Below are positions 6,645 through 14,808 of a stretch of 19,669 bases of DNA, one piece after another (positions within the stretch are counted from its first letter, which is position 1; every line of letters begins with the position of its first letter). A model generated the notes under the pieces. The model was not told the origin of the DNA and did no database searches. It saw only the letters and a program-made list of their open reading frames with translations. The position numbers and the translations under genes were made by a program. Source of the stretch: UBA11855 sp964591705 (GTDB lineage Archaea; Thermoproteota; Bathyarchaeia; Bathyarchaeales; Bathycorpusculaceae); the NCBI GenBank assembly GCA_964591705.1, contig CAZQCX010000030.1, positions 1 through 19,669 on the forward strand, in the 5' to 3' direction.

Positions 6645-7964
6645 ATGAAACTGGATCCGGTTGGTACATGGACCAGAACTCATTATTCTTCAAGCATAAC
6701 TCCAGAAATGGATGGTCAAGAGGCTACATTATTTGGCTGGGTTCAAGAGATACGAGATTTGGGTGGCATCCGCTTCATGGTTCTGCAGGACAGGGAAGGC
6801 ACTGTTCAGATTACTGTTCCGAAGAAGAAAGCCAGCGCTGAGGTGCTGGCAAAATCTGAGTCTGTGCAGAAACGTTACAGCGTTGCAGTGAAGGGACTCA
6901 TAAGGAAGACAACGATGACGGCACGAGGCATCGAAATAATCCCGATTGAGATCAAAGTCTTGGGTGTTGCCTCGAATCAACTTCCTATTGATGTCACGGG
7001 TAAGACGCCGGCTAACATTGAAACTAGGTTAGATGCAAGAGCGTTGGATCTCACACAAAAAAAGAATATTGCTGTTTTTAAAATTCAACATTCAGTTTTG
7101 GAGGCCGTTCGGGAATTTCTCTTTAGAAAGGGCTTTCTGGAAGTTCATACGCCTCGCATCATAGCTTCTGCCACTGAGGGGGGCGCTTCACTATTCAGAG
7201 TTGATTATTTCGGTGAAAAAGCGTATTTAGCCCAGAGTCCCCAATTGTACAAAGAACAACTTACGATGAGTCTTGAAAAGGTTTTCGAGGTAGGACCATT
7301 CTTCAGAGCTGAAGTGTCTAACACGCGAAGACACCTGAGCGAGTTTGTTTCTGTGGACATTGAACAGGCATTCGCAGACGCAGAAGATGTGATGAACCTT
7401 CTTGAACAAGCCATCAATCATGTTTGCGCATATGTCAGGGAGAAATGCCCAGTTGAACAAGAGATTTTAAAGCATAAGCTGACAGTTCCTGAAGTTCCAT
7501 TCAAACGGCTCACGTATGACGAAGTCCTAAGAGTACTAAAAGATCAGGGTTTTGCGGTATCGTGGGGCGAGGACATACCAACGGAGGCATTCAGAGTGTT
7601 GGGAAGACTATATCAGGGCTTCTATTTCATAGTTGACTGGCCAACACGTTCCAAGGCATTCTATATAAAACCTAAACCAGAAAGACCCGAACTGTGTGAA
7701 GGGTTTGATCTGATGTGGCGGTGGATAGAGCTTGTTTCAGGGGGTACACGCATCGCTGAAAAAGACGACTTGGCAAGAAGATTGATGGAACAGGGCTTAA
7801 ACCCCGATTCGTTCAAGCATCATCTTCAAGCATTTGATTATGGTATGCCGCCTCACGCGGGGTGGGCAATCGGGCTAGAAAGGTTGACGATGGTTCTCAC
7901 GGGAAGAAAAAATATTCGCGAAGTGACACTGTATCCTCGCGATAGATTGCGGCTAACACCTTAG
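6645..7964 (+). CDS. aspS: Aspartyl-tRNA synthetase (archaeal type)
   Basis: This class II synthetase charges tRNA-Asp. The 439 residues fit the short archaeal/eukaryotic type, which lacks the bacterial insertion domain. An N-terminal OB-fold anticodon-binding domain (ATLFGWVQEIRDLGGIRF) is followed by the catalytic core. Motif 2 is FRAEVSNTRRHLSEF near 220-234, and motif 3 is GWAIGLERLTM with the ATP-binding Arg at 413. The strong site AAGGAG overlaps the end of the preceding gene. Residue 34, just after GWV, is Gln. In studied archaeal enzymes that position helps separate tRNA-Asp-only enzymes from those that also charge tRNA-Asn, so specificity is open. Confidence 0.96.
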   Translation: MKLDPVGTWTRTHYSSSITPEMDGQEATLFGWVQEIRDLGGIRFMVLQDREGTVQITVPKKKASAEVLAKSESVQKRYSVAVKGLIRKTTMTARGIEIIPIEIKVLGVASNQLPIDVTGKTPANIETRLDARALDLTQKKNIAVFKIQHSVLEAVREFLFRKGFLEVHTPRIIASATEGGASLFRVDYFGEKAYLAQSPQLYKEQLTMSLEKVFEVGPFFRAEVSNTRRHLSEFVSVDIEQAFADAEDVMNLLEQAINHVCAYVREKCPVEQEILKHKLTVPEVPFKRLTYDEVLRVLKDQGFAVSWGEDIPTEAFRVLGRLYQGFYFIVDWPTRSKAFYIKPKPERPELCEGFDLMWRWIELVSGGTRIAEKDDLARRLMEQGLNPDSFKHHLQAFDYGMPPHAGWAIGLERLTMVLTGRKNIREVTLYPRDRLRLTP

Positions 7965-8065
7965 CAATTCTCAATTAGATTCCCCCAACCAGTCTCCGAG
8001 AAAAATTGCCCCTCCTGAGAGAAGGTGAAGAGTTGGCGCTTATTGCTTTTTCCTGAATTATGTCA

Positions 8066-8081
8066 AAAAAACGCGTTTTTT
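8066..8081 (+). terminator. Palindromic T-rich terminator after aspS
   Basis: AAAAAACGCGTTTTTT is a perfect 16-bp palindrome ending in a T-run, about 100 nt after the aspS stop and just before the purF promoter. Archaeal RNA polymerase stops at T-runs. Confidence 0.55.
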
Positions 8082-8102
8082 ATTCGAAAATGTACTAAAA
8101 GC

Positions 8103-8110
8103 GTATAAAC
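8103..8110 (+). promoter_or_regulatory. TATA box of the purF operon
   Basis: GTATAAAC preceded by an A-rich BRE-like stretch. The predicted transcript start is near 8132, a few bases before GTGAGGG at 8137-8143. Confidence 0.6.
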
Positions 8111-8149
8111 CTCATCCTTGTTTTGAGCGTCATCGTGTGAGGGAATAAG

Positions 8150-9652
8150 ATAGGCTGTGGAATATTTGGCGTAATGAATTTCGATAATCAACCCATCTTC
8201 CCAAGTATTTACTGGGGACTTCGTTCTCAGAACCATCGAGGACACCAATCCCACGGATTCCTGATTTATGATGGAAAGAAGTTTTCTGTTCACAAAAGCC
8301 TCGGTCTGGTGCCTACCCTAACGTCGTGCGGAATCCGTGAATGGTTCGGACGGCTTCCTGGTTATTTGGGCGTTGGAAATGTGCGTTATTTAACTTCAGG
8401 AAAAAGCGACGAACAATCCATATTGCAGGGAACCCAGCCTGTTACCGCAGAATCCGACGGAATCAAGGTCGCAATTTCCTTCAACGGCAACATTGTTAAC
8501 ATACAGATGCTCAAACAGGAAATTACCAAATGTTGCCCAGATTTTGCATGTGGGTGTGATTCTGATTTAGTGTGTCAGAAACTCTTGCTCGAACTTGTGA
8601 AGCAAAGGAACTTGCCGTCTGCCGTCAAAACAGTGATGAAGAGTTTGGATGGGGCATTCTCTGTCACTGGCATATTGGGAACAGGAGACTTCTTTGCCTT
8701 CAAAGATCCTCACGGCATCAAACCCCTCTGCGCTGGACATAGTCCAGATGAGAGAACTTTCGCTTTCTCATCGGAAACTGTTAGTTTTGACATAATTGGA
8801 TTCATGAGAGATTTCGAACTAGAGCCCGGCGAATTGGTAACTGTTTCAGAACAAGGTTTCAAGAGGCAACAGCTTGTTGAGAAACCTTGCAAGGCTTTTT
8901 GCGCCTTTGAATATGCCTATTTTGCCCGACCTGATTCGCGATTCAATGGCAAGTATGTGTATGAGATCCGTGAAGACTTCGGGAGAAATCTCGCAAAGGA
9001 GTACCCTGAAATTGTCAGAGATGCAGATTTGATCCTTTCCGTGCCTGAAACTGGTGATGATCCTGCGATGGGAGTCCATGAGGCTTCTGGACTGAAATGG
9101 GAGCGGGCAAGTCGCAGGCACCGCTATGTGACTGAGCGAGCGTTCATACTTTTGGGCAATGAACGCTTTTCTACGATTGATAGGAAAGTAAACATATTGG
9201 GCTCGAGAGTTGAGGGTAAACGTGTCATAGTGACTGAGGACAGCATTGTTCGGGGGGACACGACCAAGATCGTAATTGAAAAGTTGCGGAGGGCTGGTGC
9301 CAAGCGAGTCTATATGTTTGTTACATTCCCTCGAATCATTGGACCTTGTTTCTACGGTATTGATATGTCGACTTATGGGCAGTTGATAGGTTCGCGGCAT
9401 GACCCCGAGGGAGTCGCTAGAATAATTGGAGCGGATGCCGTTTGTTACCAATCAATCGATGGGCTGGTCCATGCTACGGGCGATGGTGATAGTTCGTTGT
9501 GCCTGGCATGTGTGACTGGAAGATATCCTACTCCTTTTGCTCAGGAAATTGCAGACAAGATGAAGGTCAAGTTCCTAGATGGTTTCGAGGAGAAAGGAAG
9601 GATCTACGAAACCGAAGAGACGGTCTGCCATATGGGCGGCAAAACAAATTAA
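8150..9652 (+). CDS. purF: Amidophosphoribosyltransferase, likely AUA start
   Basis: PurF makes phosphoribosylamine from PRPP and glutamine, the first step of purine synthesis. The glutaminase half has its nucleophile in CGIFGVMNF (Cys codon 8156-8158), then QNHRGHQSHG and SFNGNIVN. The transferase half has the PRPP loop VTEDSIVRGDTTK and the flexible VPETGDDPAMG segment. C251, C400, C451 and C454 align with the four [4Fe-4S] ligands of the Bacillus subtilis enzyme (FC before AFEYAYFARPDS, GPCFYG, LCLAC). The first ATG (8174) lies after the catalytic Cys. Between the in-frame stop at 8138 and that Cys the only start-like codon is ATA at 8150, 6 nt after GTGAGGG. I place the start there, giving 500 residues. 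Leader residues before Cys would need removal. Confidence 0.9.
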   Translation: MGCGIFGVMNFDNQPIFPSIYWGLRSQNHRGHQSHGFLIYDGKKFSVHKSLGLVPTLTSCGIREWFGRLPGYLGVGNVRYLTSGKSDEQSILQGTQPVTAESDGIKVAISFNGNIVNIQMLKQEITKCCPDFACGCDSDLVCQKLLLELVKQRNLPSAVKTVMKSLDGAFSVTGILGTGDFFAFKDPHGIKPLCAGHSPDERTFAFSSETVSFDIIGFMRDFELEPGELVTVSEQGFKRQQLVEKPCKAFCAFEYAYFARPDSRFNGKYVYEIREDFGRNLAKEYPEIVRDADLILSVPETGDDPAMGVHEASGLKWERASRRHRYVTERAFILLGNERFSTIDRKVNILGSRVEGKRVIVTEDSIVRGDTTKIVIEKLRRAGAKRVYMFVTFPRIIGPCFYGIDMSTYGQLIGSRHDPEGVARIIGADAVCYQSIDGLVHATGDGDSSLCLACVTGRYPTPFAQEIADKMKVKFLDGFEEKGRIYETEETVCHMGGKTN

Positions 9653-9691
9653 GCTTAAAAAGCAATTCCATAGTCAAACAGGGTGTAAGTT

Positions 9692-11107
9692 GTGGAAAGC
9701 GTAGGCATACTTGTAGTCGCTTATGGTGCCCGAGAAACCGCCATGATTGATGTTTTCAGCAGAAGTTCAAGATATGAAGTGGAATTGTTTGTTGCAGATA
9801 AGCAGGGCAATCCTTTCAACATTGAAAAAGCATCAAAGCATGTTGTTATTCCTGATCTAAATGTTGAGTCAATATGTAAATTCGCTCAAGCAAACAAGGA
9901 TCAAATTGACTTTGTATTTGTTGGACCTGAAAAACCAATAATCGATGGTGCGCGGAACACAATCGAAAGAGAGACAGGTTTACCAGTAGTTTGTCCCAAA
10001 CAGGAATTTGCGATAGAAGCAAGCAAAGTGAAGCAACGTCTGCTCTTCAAAGAAATCGTGCCCGAAGCAAATCTCCGCTTCAAAGTCTTCGACCCCAAAA
10101 TCTACAGAGAAGCGGCTGAAATCAAGGAGGCGGTTCATGAGTGGCTCGATGAGCTTGGCAATGAAGTAGTCGTTAAGCCAGATAAGCCGACTGCTGGAAA
10201 AGGTGTCGGGGTATGGGGAGATCACTTCTCAACGAGGGAGCAGCTTTTTGAGCATTTCATGTCGAACTTTCAGTATGGTACAGTATTGATTGAGGAGAAA
10301 GTGGAGGGTGAGGAGTCAAGCTTCCAAGCTTTCTGCGATGGCAAACATCTTGTGCCATTACCCGATACGCGTGACCATAAAAGAGCCTTCGATGACGACA
10401 ATGGACCCAATACTGGTGGGATGGGTAGTTACAAAGATGCTGTTGACCATCTGCCGTTTATGACAAAGAATGACCGAGAGAAAGAGCTTGATATTGCACG
10501 TAACATTTTTCGAGAGTGGATAGGGAAAGCGCAAGACCCATCAGCATTCAGAGGCGTCCCTCTTTACTTGGCTTTCATGCACACGGCAGAGGGACCTAAG
10601 ATACTTGAAAACAACAGTCGTCCTGGCGACCCCGAGATAATCAATATTCTGCCAGTTTTGAAAGATGATTTAGTGGATGTCTGCTTTCGAATGCTTGAAG
10701 GCAGCCTTACGCGCGTTGAAGTTGAGGAGTTGGCGACAGTTTTTACGTATAAAGTTCCACCAAACTATGGAGGCTACTCAGACACATTCCCAAATAGGAT
10801 AAACAAGGCCGAGTTAGCAACTCCTGTAGATCTTTCAGCAGCCTATGCGCTGTCGCGGAAATATGGCGACAGAATTCGTGTTTATCCCGGTGCCATGGAG
10901 CTCAGAAACAACAGAAGCTACGCTCTAAAATCGAGAGCGGTGGGTGTTCTTGGCGTGAGCGCAGACATCGAAGCAGCCCGCCAGATTAGCCTTGAAGGCA
11001 TTGCGGCGATCAATGGTGGTGCACTCTGGAACCGCAAGGACATTGCTTCCAAACAGCACATAGCAAAAAGCGTTGAACATATAAAACAAATGAGGCGTAC
11101 CAAGTGA
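9692..11107 (+). CDS. purD: Phosphoribosylamine-glycine ligase (GAR synthetase)
   Basis: PurD joins phosphoribosylamine to glycine with ATP, step 2 of the pathway. The 471-residue protein has an N-terminal Rossmann-like domain (VGILVVAYGARETAM, a variant of the usual GxGGREHA). An ATP-grasp core follows (VVVKPDKPTAGKGVGVW, IEEKVEGEESSFQAFCDG, then the signature GPNTGGMGSY). The metal-binding NNSRPGDPE lies near residue 310. The start is GTG at 9692, with GGGTG 6 nt upstream. It follows purF by 39 nt and overlaps the next gene as GTGA. Somewhat longer than bacterial PurD (about 430). Confidence 0.95.
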   Translation: MESVGILVVAYGARETAMIDVFSRSSRYEVELFVADKQGNPFNIEKASKHVVIPDLNVESICKFAQANKDQIDFVFVGPEKPIIDGARNTIERETGLPVVCPKQEFAIEASKVKQRLLFKEIVPEANLRFKVFDPKIYREAAEIKEAVHEWLDELGNEVVVKPDKPTAGKGVGVWGDHFSTREQLFEHFMSNFQYGTVLIEEKVEGEESSFQAFCDGKHLVPLPDTRDHKRAFDDDNGPNTGGMGSYKDAVDHLPFMTKNDREKELDIARNIFREWIGKAQDPSAFRGVPLYLAFMHTAEGPKILENNSRPGDPEIINILPVLKDDLVDVCFRMLEGSLTRVEVEELATVFTYKVPPNYGGYSDTFPNRINKAELATPVDLSAAYALSRKYGDRIRVYPGAMELRNNRSYALKSRAVGVLGVSADIEAARQISLEGIAAINGGALWNRKDIASKQHIAKSVEHIKQMRRTK

Positions 11108-12186
11108 AACGGGTTTTCATATCAGATTGTGAGGGCCCCATAAGTAAGAATGACAACGCCTTTGAGTTGACAGCCAATTTTGTTCCGAACGGAGATAGGC
11201 TGTTTTCACTGATAAGCAAATACGATGATGTACTGGCGGAGGTTTTCAAAAGACCTGATTATAACGCTGGCGATACGCTTAAGCTTATTCTGCCTTTCTT
11301 GAAAGCTTTCGACTTGACTGATAAGTTAATGCGGGATTTTTCGGCTAGAAACCTTGTCCTGATGGCTGGCAGTAAGGAGAGTCTCAAGTATATAAGTGGC
11401 AAGACAGATGCGTTCATCATTAGCACAAGCTATGAGCACTACATTCAGGCCCTTTGTGATGAAATGGAGTTCCCTTTTGAGAACACATTCGCCACCAGAC
11501 TCGTTCTCGACAAGTATGATCTTTCTGAGAAAGAAAAATTGAAGCTTAGGGAAATGGCGAAGGAGATTGCGCAAAGACCGATGATAACAATCCCTGATTC
11601 AGCAATATCCATTGAAAGCTTTACCATGCGCGACCAGGAAACGATCTCACTACTTGATGAGATTTTCTGGAAAGATATAACGCCAATGAGAATAGGAAAC
11701 GTTTTTTCTGAAGTGCAGCCTGTTGGTGGGCTTCAGAAAGCGGAAGCTGTTAAGACCGTAGTAAAAAGCGTAGGCGTAGAGATGTCTGATGTGGTTTATG
11801 TCGGTGATAGCATAACCGATGTGGAAGCTTTCAAACTTGTGAGGAGCAACGGAGGATTAACGCTTTCTTTTAATGGGAACAGGTATGCAGTTCAAAGTTC
11901 AGAGGTTGTGATTATGAGTGAAAATACCATTGCGACTGCCCTTATCGCTGATCTGTTTAGCAGATTCTCAAAACGAGAAGTTCTGGAGATTGTGAGGAAC
12001 TGGAACTGTGAAGCTTTAGAGGCAAGCGGTGCTTCAGAATACATCATTGAAAAGTTGTTTGCGATACATCAAACTACTTTGCCCAAGGTTAAAATAGTTA
12101 CAGTGGAAAATGAAAAGATGCTAGTTCAAGAGAGCAGCGAGTTCAGAACAAGAGTGAGAGGACAGGCTATTGGGAGATTGGGTTGA
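11104..12186 (+). CDS. HAD-superfamily phosphatase, EhaR-like
   Basis: The HAD core is visible: motif I FISDCEGPISKNDNAFEL (nucleophile D8, with E10 in place of the usual second Asp), Lys212 in GGLQKAEAV, and motif IV GDSITD (D235, D239). A long helical cap lies between. The opening resembles archaeal proteins annotated as energy-converting hydrogenase A subunit R, from memory; those are HAD hydrolases of unproven role. No hydrogenase genes are nearby, so that name probably misleads here. GTG start, 4-nt overlap with purD, and ftr one base downstream: it is clearly part of the purine operon. A phosphate ester in purine or pterin metabolism is the likely substrate. Confidence 0.75.
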   Translation: MKRVFISDCEGPISKNDNAFELTANFVPNGDRLFSLISKYDDVLAEVFKRPDYNAGDTLKLILPFLKAFDLTDKLMRDFSARNLVLMAGSKESLKYISGKTDAFIISTSYEHYIQALCDEMEFPFENTFATRLVLDKYDLSEKEKLKLREMAKEIAQRPMITIPDSAISIESFTMRDQETISLLDEIFWKDITPMRIGNVFSEVQPVGGLQKAEAVKTVVKSVGVEMSDVVYVGDSITDVEAFKLVRSNGGLTLSFNGNRYAVQSSEVVIMSENTIATALIADLFSRFSKREVLEIVRNWNCEALEASGASEYIIEKLFAIHQTTLPKVKIVTVENEKMLVQESSEFRTRVRGQAIGRLG

Positions 12187-12187
12187 A

Positions 12188-13096
12188 ATGACGAGAGCTG
12201 AAGTGGAAGACACCTATGCCGAAGCGTTTGCTGGGATTCTGGTTCGTCTTATTTTGACTGCAGACGATGCGTCGACGCTGAGACGAGCGTCTGGGGATGC
12301 CACTGCCACTCCGTCTGTTGTGATAGGCAGAGTAGAAGGGGGTGTCGAACGATACCTCAGCAGGAAAGAGACGCCGGACAGACGTGTTGGCGCATTGCTG
12401 CAATTCTGGGGGCAAATAGACGGCTCGAAGCCATTTTCTGAAAGCTTGAAGAAGTTTGAAACAGAACTTTCATATAGAATCCGACAAGACATACTTGTAA
12501 AGCCTTTCACGGCTGTTTTTGACGCCTTGCCTAACCCTGAGGGGAAGTTGGACATGATGAATAGGGTTGGGCACTGCGGCGATGGCTACGAGTGGATGGA
12601 ACAATGCTCCGGCCATGAAGTGATTGTTGTTCCTCTCATGGTGTCAGATTTCGTTATTGAGCGTTACATCGGCTATGCTCGGGGAGTAATGGGAGCTAAT
12701 TTCTGGGTTATGTGCAGAACAAAAAGAGCTTTGAGGAAGATGGCGGTTGAAACACTGAAAGCAATTCGCAAAGTCGCTGGCGTGATTACGCCGTTTGATG
12801 TTTGCTCTGCTGGTTCCAAACCTGAAACACGTTTCCCATGGATCGGGCCCTCCACGAATCATCTCTATTGCCCATCTCTTAAGCAAAAACTTGGATTAGA
12901 GTCGAAGGTTCCCGAGAAAGTGAGGTATATTCCGGAGATTGTGATTAATGCGGTCTCGCTGAACGTTGCCAAGCAAGCGATGAGGGTAGGAATTAGAGCT
13001 GCGCTTGACATTGAAGGGGTTGAATTGGTTTCCGCTGGCAACTATGGCGGAAAGCTTGGCGAATACAAGATCTACTTGCGTGAGCTGATGTCATGA
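12188..13096 (+). CDS. ftr: Formylmethanofuran:H4MPT formyltransferase homologue
   Basis: Ftr moves a formyl group between methanofuran and tetrahydromethanopterin in methanogenesis and the archaeal Wood-Ljungdahl route. This 302-residue protein aligns along its length with my memory of Methanothermobacter Ftr. Matching blocks are VEDTYAEAF at the N-terminus, KETPDRRVG, FTAVFDALPNP, GDGYEW, GANFWVM, PSTNHLYCP, EIVINAV, AMRVGIRAA and the C-terminal SAGNYGGKLGEYKIYL. The usual length is about 297. An in-frame TTG at 12170 lies inside the HAD gene. The ATG at 12188 gives the family N-terminus, so I chose it. It is coupled to pfkB by an ATGA overlap. Its place in a purine operon is unexpected (see findings). 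Confidence 0.9.
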   Translation: MTRAEVEDTYAEAFAGILVRLILTADDASTLRRASGDATATPSVVIGRVEGGVERYLSRKETPDRRVGALLQFWGQIDGSKPFSESLKKFETELSYRIRQDILVKPFTAVFDALPNPEGKLDMMNRVGHCGDGYEWMEQCSGHEVIVVPLMVSDFVIERYIGYARGVMGANFWVMCRTKRALRKMAVETLKAIRKVAGVITPFDVCSAGSKPETRFPWIGPSTNHLYCPSLKQKLGLESKVPEKVRYIPEIVINAVSLNVAKQAMRVGIRAALDIEGVELVSAGNYGGKLGEYKIYLRELMS

Positions 13097-14004
13097 GCAG
13101 TTTTGATGTTGTCGGTTTCGGCGCACTCAACGTTGACAGACTTTTCAAAGTGAACAAAATTGCTGGTGCTGAAGAGGAAGGTTTCATTGAGACACAAAAC
13201 GAAGGACCTGGAGGTTCGGCTGCCAATACTATTGTTGGGCTTGCACGTTTGGGATGCAAGGTTGGTTTTATTGGCAAAGTTGGAAACGATGTAGATGGTA
13301 GAATGTTGACTGAAAACCTGCGGAAGGAAGGCGTGGACATCAGCGGGATCGCTATAGCGGAGAATGACAGGAGCGGTTCTGTAATGGGTTTTGTAGACAG
13401 GCAAGGCGCGCGTGCTTTGTATATTGACCCGGGAAGCAATGACACGATTGGTGCTACAGATATTCGATGTGAGTATGTCTCTAAGACAGAATATTTGCAC
13501 TTGACTTCTTTCGTGGGCGAAGAGTCTTTTCGAACTCAAAGAAATCTTCTTATGTGTCTTCCAGACAGCGTTAAGGTCAGTTTTGATCCCGGAGCTTTGT
13601 ATGCAAGCAAGGGTCTCAAGCAGCTAGAGCCGATTGTGAGACGGACCTACGTTTTCATGCCTAACATTTTCGAGCTTAAAATGATAACGGGTGAAGAGGA
13701 TTACAGGAAAGGAGTGGATTGTCTTCTTGGAAGAGGGGTCACGGTAGTGGCTGTTAAGCTTGGCAGTAGAGGGTGCTATGTTGCCAATGGTTCTGAAAAT
13801 CACCTTATAGACCCCGTAGAAGTTAGAGTAGTTGACACTACTGGAGCTGGAGATGCTTTCTGTGCTGGTTTCCTCTATGGCTTGCTCAGAAAGAAAAGCC
13901 TGCTGGACTGCGGAAAAATGGGAAATTTTGTGGCGTCAAGGTGCATAACGGAAATGGGGGCGAGAACTAGCCTTCCTTTTTTGAAGGACTTACAACTTCA
14001 ATAA
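13093..14004 (+). CDS. PfkB-family (ribokinase-like) kinase
   Basis: The 303-residue protein has both PfkB signatures. The N-terminal glycine-rich site is GPGGSAANT at 38-46. The C-terminal site is DTTGAGDAFCAGF at 248-260, with Asp254 as catalytic base and the GAGD loop as anion hole. Family members phosphorylate sugars, nucleosides or related small molecules; the substrate cannot be read from sequence. It starts inside the ftr stop (ATGA), so it is last in the purF operon. Its 3-prime end overlaps purQ, on the other strand, by 15 nt. Confidence 0.9.
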   Translation: MSSFDVVGFGALNVDRLFKVNKIAGAEEEGFIETQNEGPGGSAANTIVGLARLGCKVGFIGKVGNDVDGRMLTENLRKEGVDISGIAIAENDRSGSVMGFVDRQGARALYIDPGSNDTIGATDIRCEYVSKTEYLHLTSFVGEESFRTQRNLLMCLPDSVKVSFDPGALYASKGLKQLEPIVRRTYVFMPNIFELKMITGEEDYRKGVDCLLGRGVTVVAVKLGSRGCYVANGSENHLIDPVEVRVVDTTGAGDAFCAGFLYGLLRKKSLLDCGKMGNFVASRCITEMGARTSLPFLKDLQLQ

Positions 14005-14805
14005 ATGTTCCACGACACTTTGAAAGATTAGTCTTCCGTGTCCGTATTGTTGCAGCTGATCTTGTGCTGTCCAGTCTGGTTGTTGCCACCAGAACATTGC
14101 ACGTTCAGGGTGGGGCATCAGTCCGAATATCGTGCCTTCTTTGTTGCAGATTCCAGCTATGTCATGAAATGATCCATTTGGGTTGGTTGGGAAACGCCCT
14201 TCGGCGGTGTCTCCGTTTCTATTGCAGTAACGGAAGACCAAAAGGTCATCATCATATATTCTATCGAGAAGTTTTCGTTCTTTTTCTTTTGGGAAAAGGA
14301 AACGCCCTTCTGAATGTGCAACAGGAATTCTAACCACGCTTCCTTTCTTGATCTTGCGTGTGAATATGCATTTTCCGTTGTTTTCTTGTTTGAGATAGAC
14401 CCAGCGGCAATTGTATCCCTGGGGAATGTTCGTTGCAAGCGAGGCTTCAGGGATAGCGCTTACCCCGTCGAAACCTGGAAGTAACCCATATTCTACGAGA
14501 ACTTGAAAACCGTTGCAGATCCCCAGAATAAGCCGACCGTCGTCCACATAGGCGCGCAGCTCTTTGCCCAACTTTGCTGAGAGCCACCTTGCCCAAATCA
14601 CCCCTGCGCGAACGTAGTCTCCGAATGAGAAGCCTCCTGGAAAAACCAAGACGTGGTAATCGTTCAAGTTTCGCTGTTTTATCACTTCGTTTAGATGCAT
14701 AGTTTCGGCTTGGACCCCGAGATCTTGGAAAGCGCGCTGAGCTTCTAGATCGCAGTTTGTTCCCCCAACACGCAGAACGCACACTCTAATTTCTTGAGGT
14801 TTCAT
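13990..14805 (-). CDS. purQ: FGAM synthase, glutaminase subunit
   Basis: PurQ releases ammonia from glutamine for PurL, at step 4. This class I amidotransferase has the nucleophile elbow GICNGFQ (C97), the FPGGFSFGDYVRAG oxyanion region, and the His-Glu pair in MPHPERAMFWW near residue 235. Length is 271 residues, slightly above bacterial PurQ (about 227), as in some archaea. GAGGG precedes the ATG, which lies 3 nt after the purL stop. PurQ, PurL and PurS would form the three-part complex used when PurL is the small type. Confidence 0.96.
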   Translation of the reverse strand: MKPQEIRVCVLRVGGTNCDLEAQRAFQDLGVQAETMHLNEVIKQRNLNDYHVLVFPGGFSFGDYVRAGVIWARWLSAKLGKELRAYVDDGRLILGICNGFQVLVEYGLLPGFDGVSAIPEASLATNIPQGYNCRWVYLKQENNGKCIFTRKIKKGSVVRIPVAHSEGRFLFPKEKERKLLDRIYDDDLLVFRYCNRNGDTAEGRFPTNPNGSFHDIAGICNKEGTIFGLMPHPERAMFWWQQPDWTAQDQLQQYGHGRLIFQSVVEHLLKL

Positions 14806-14808
14806 AGG

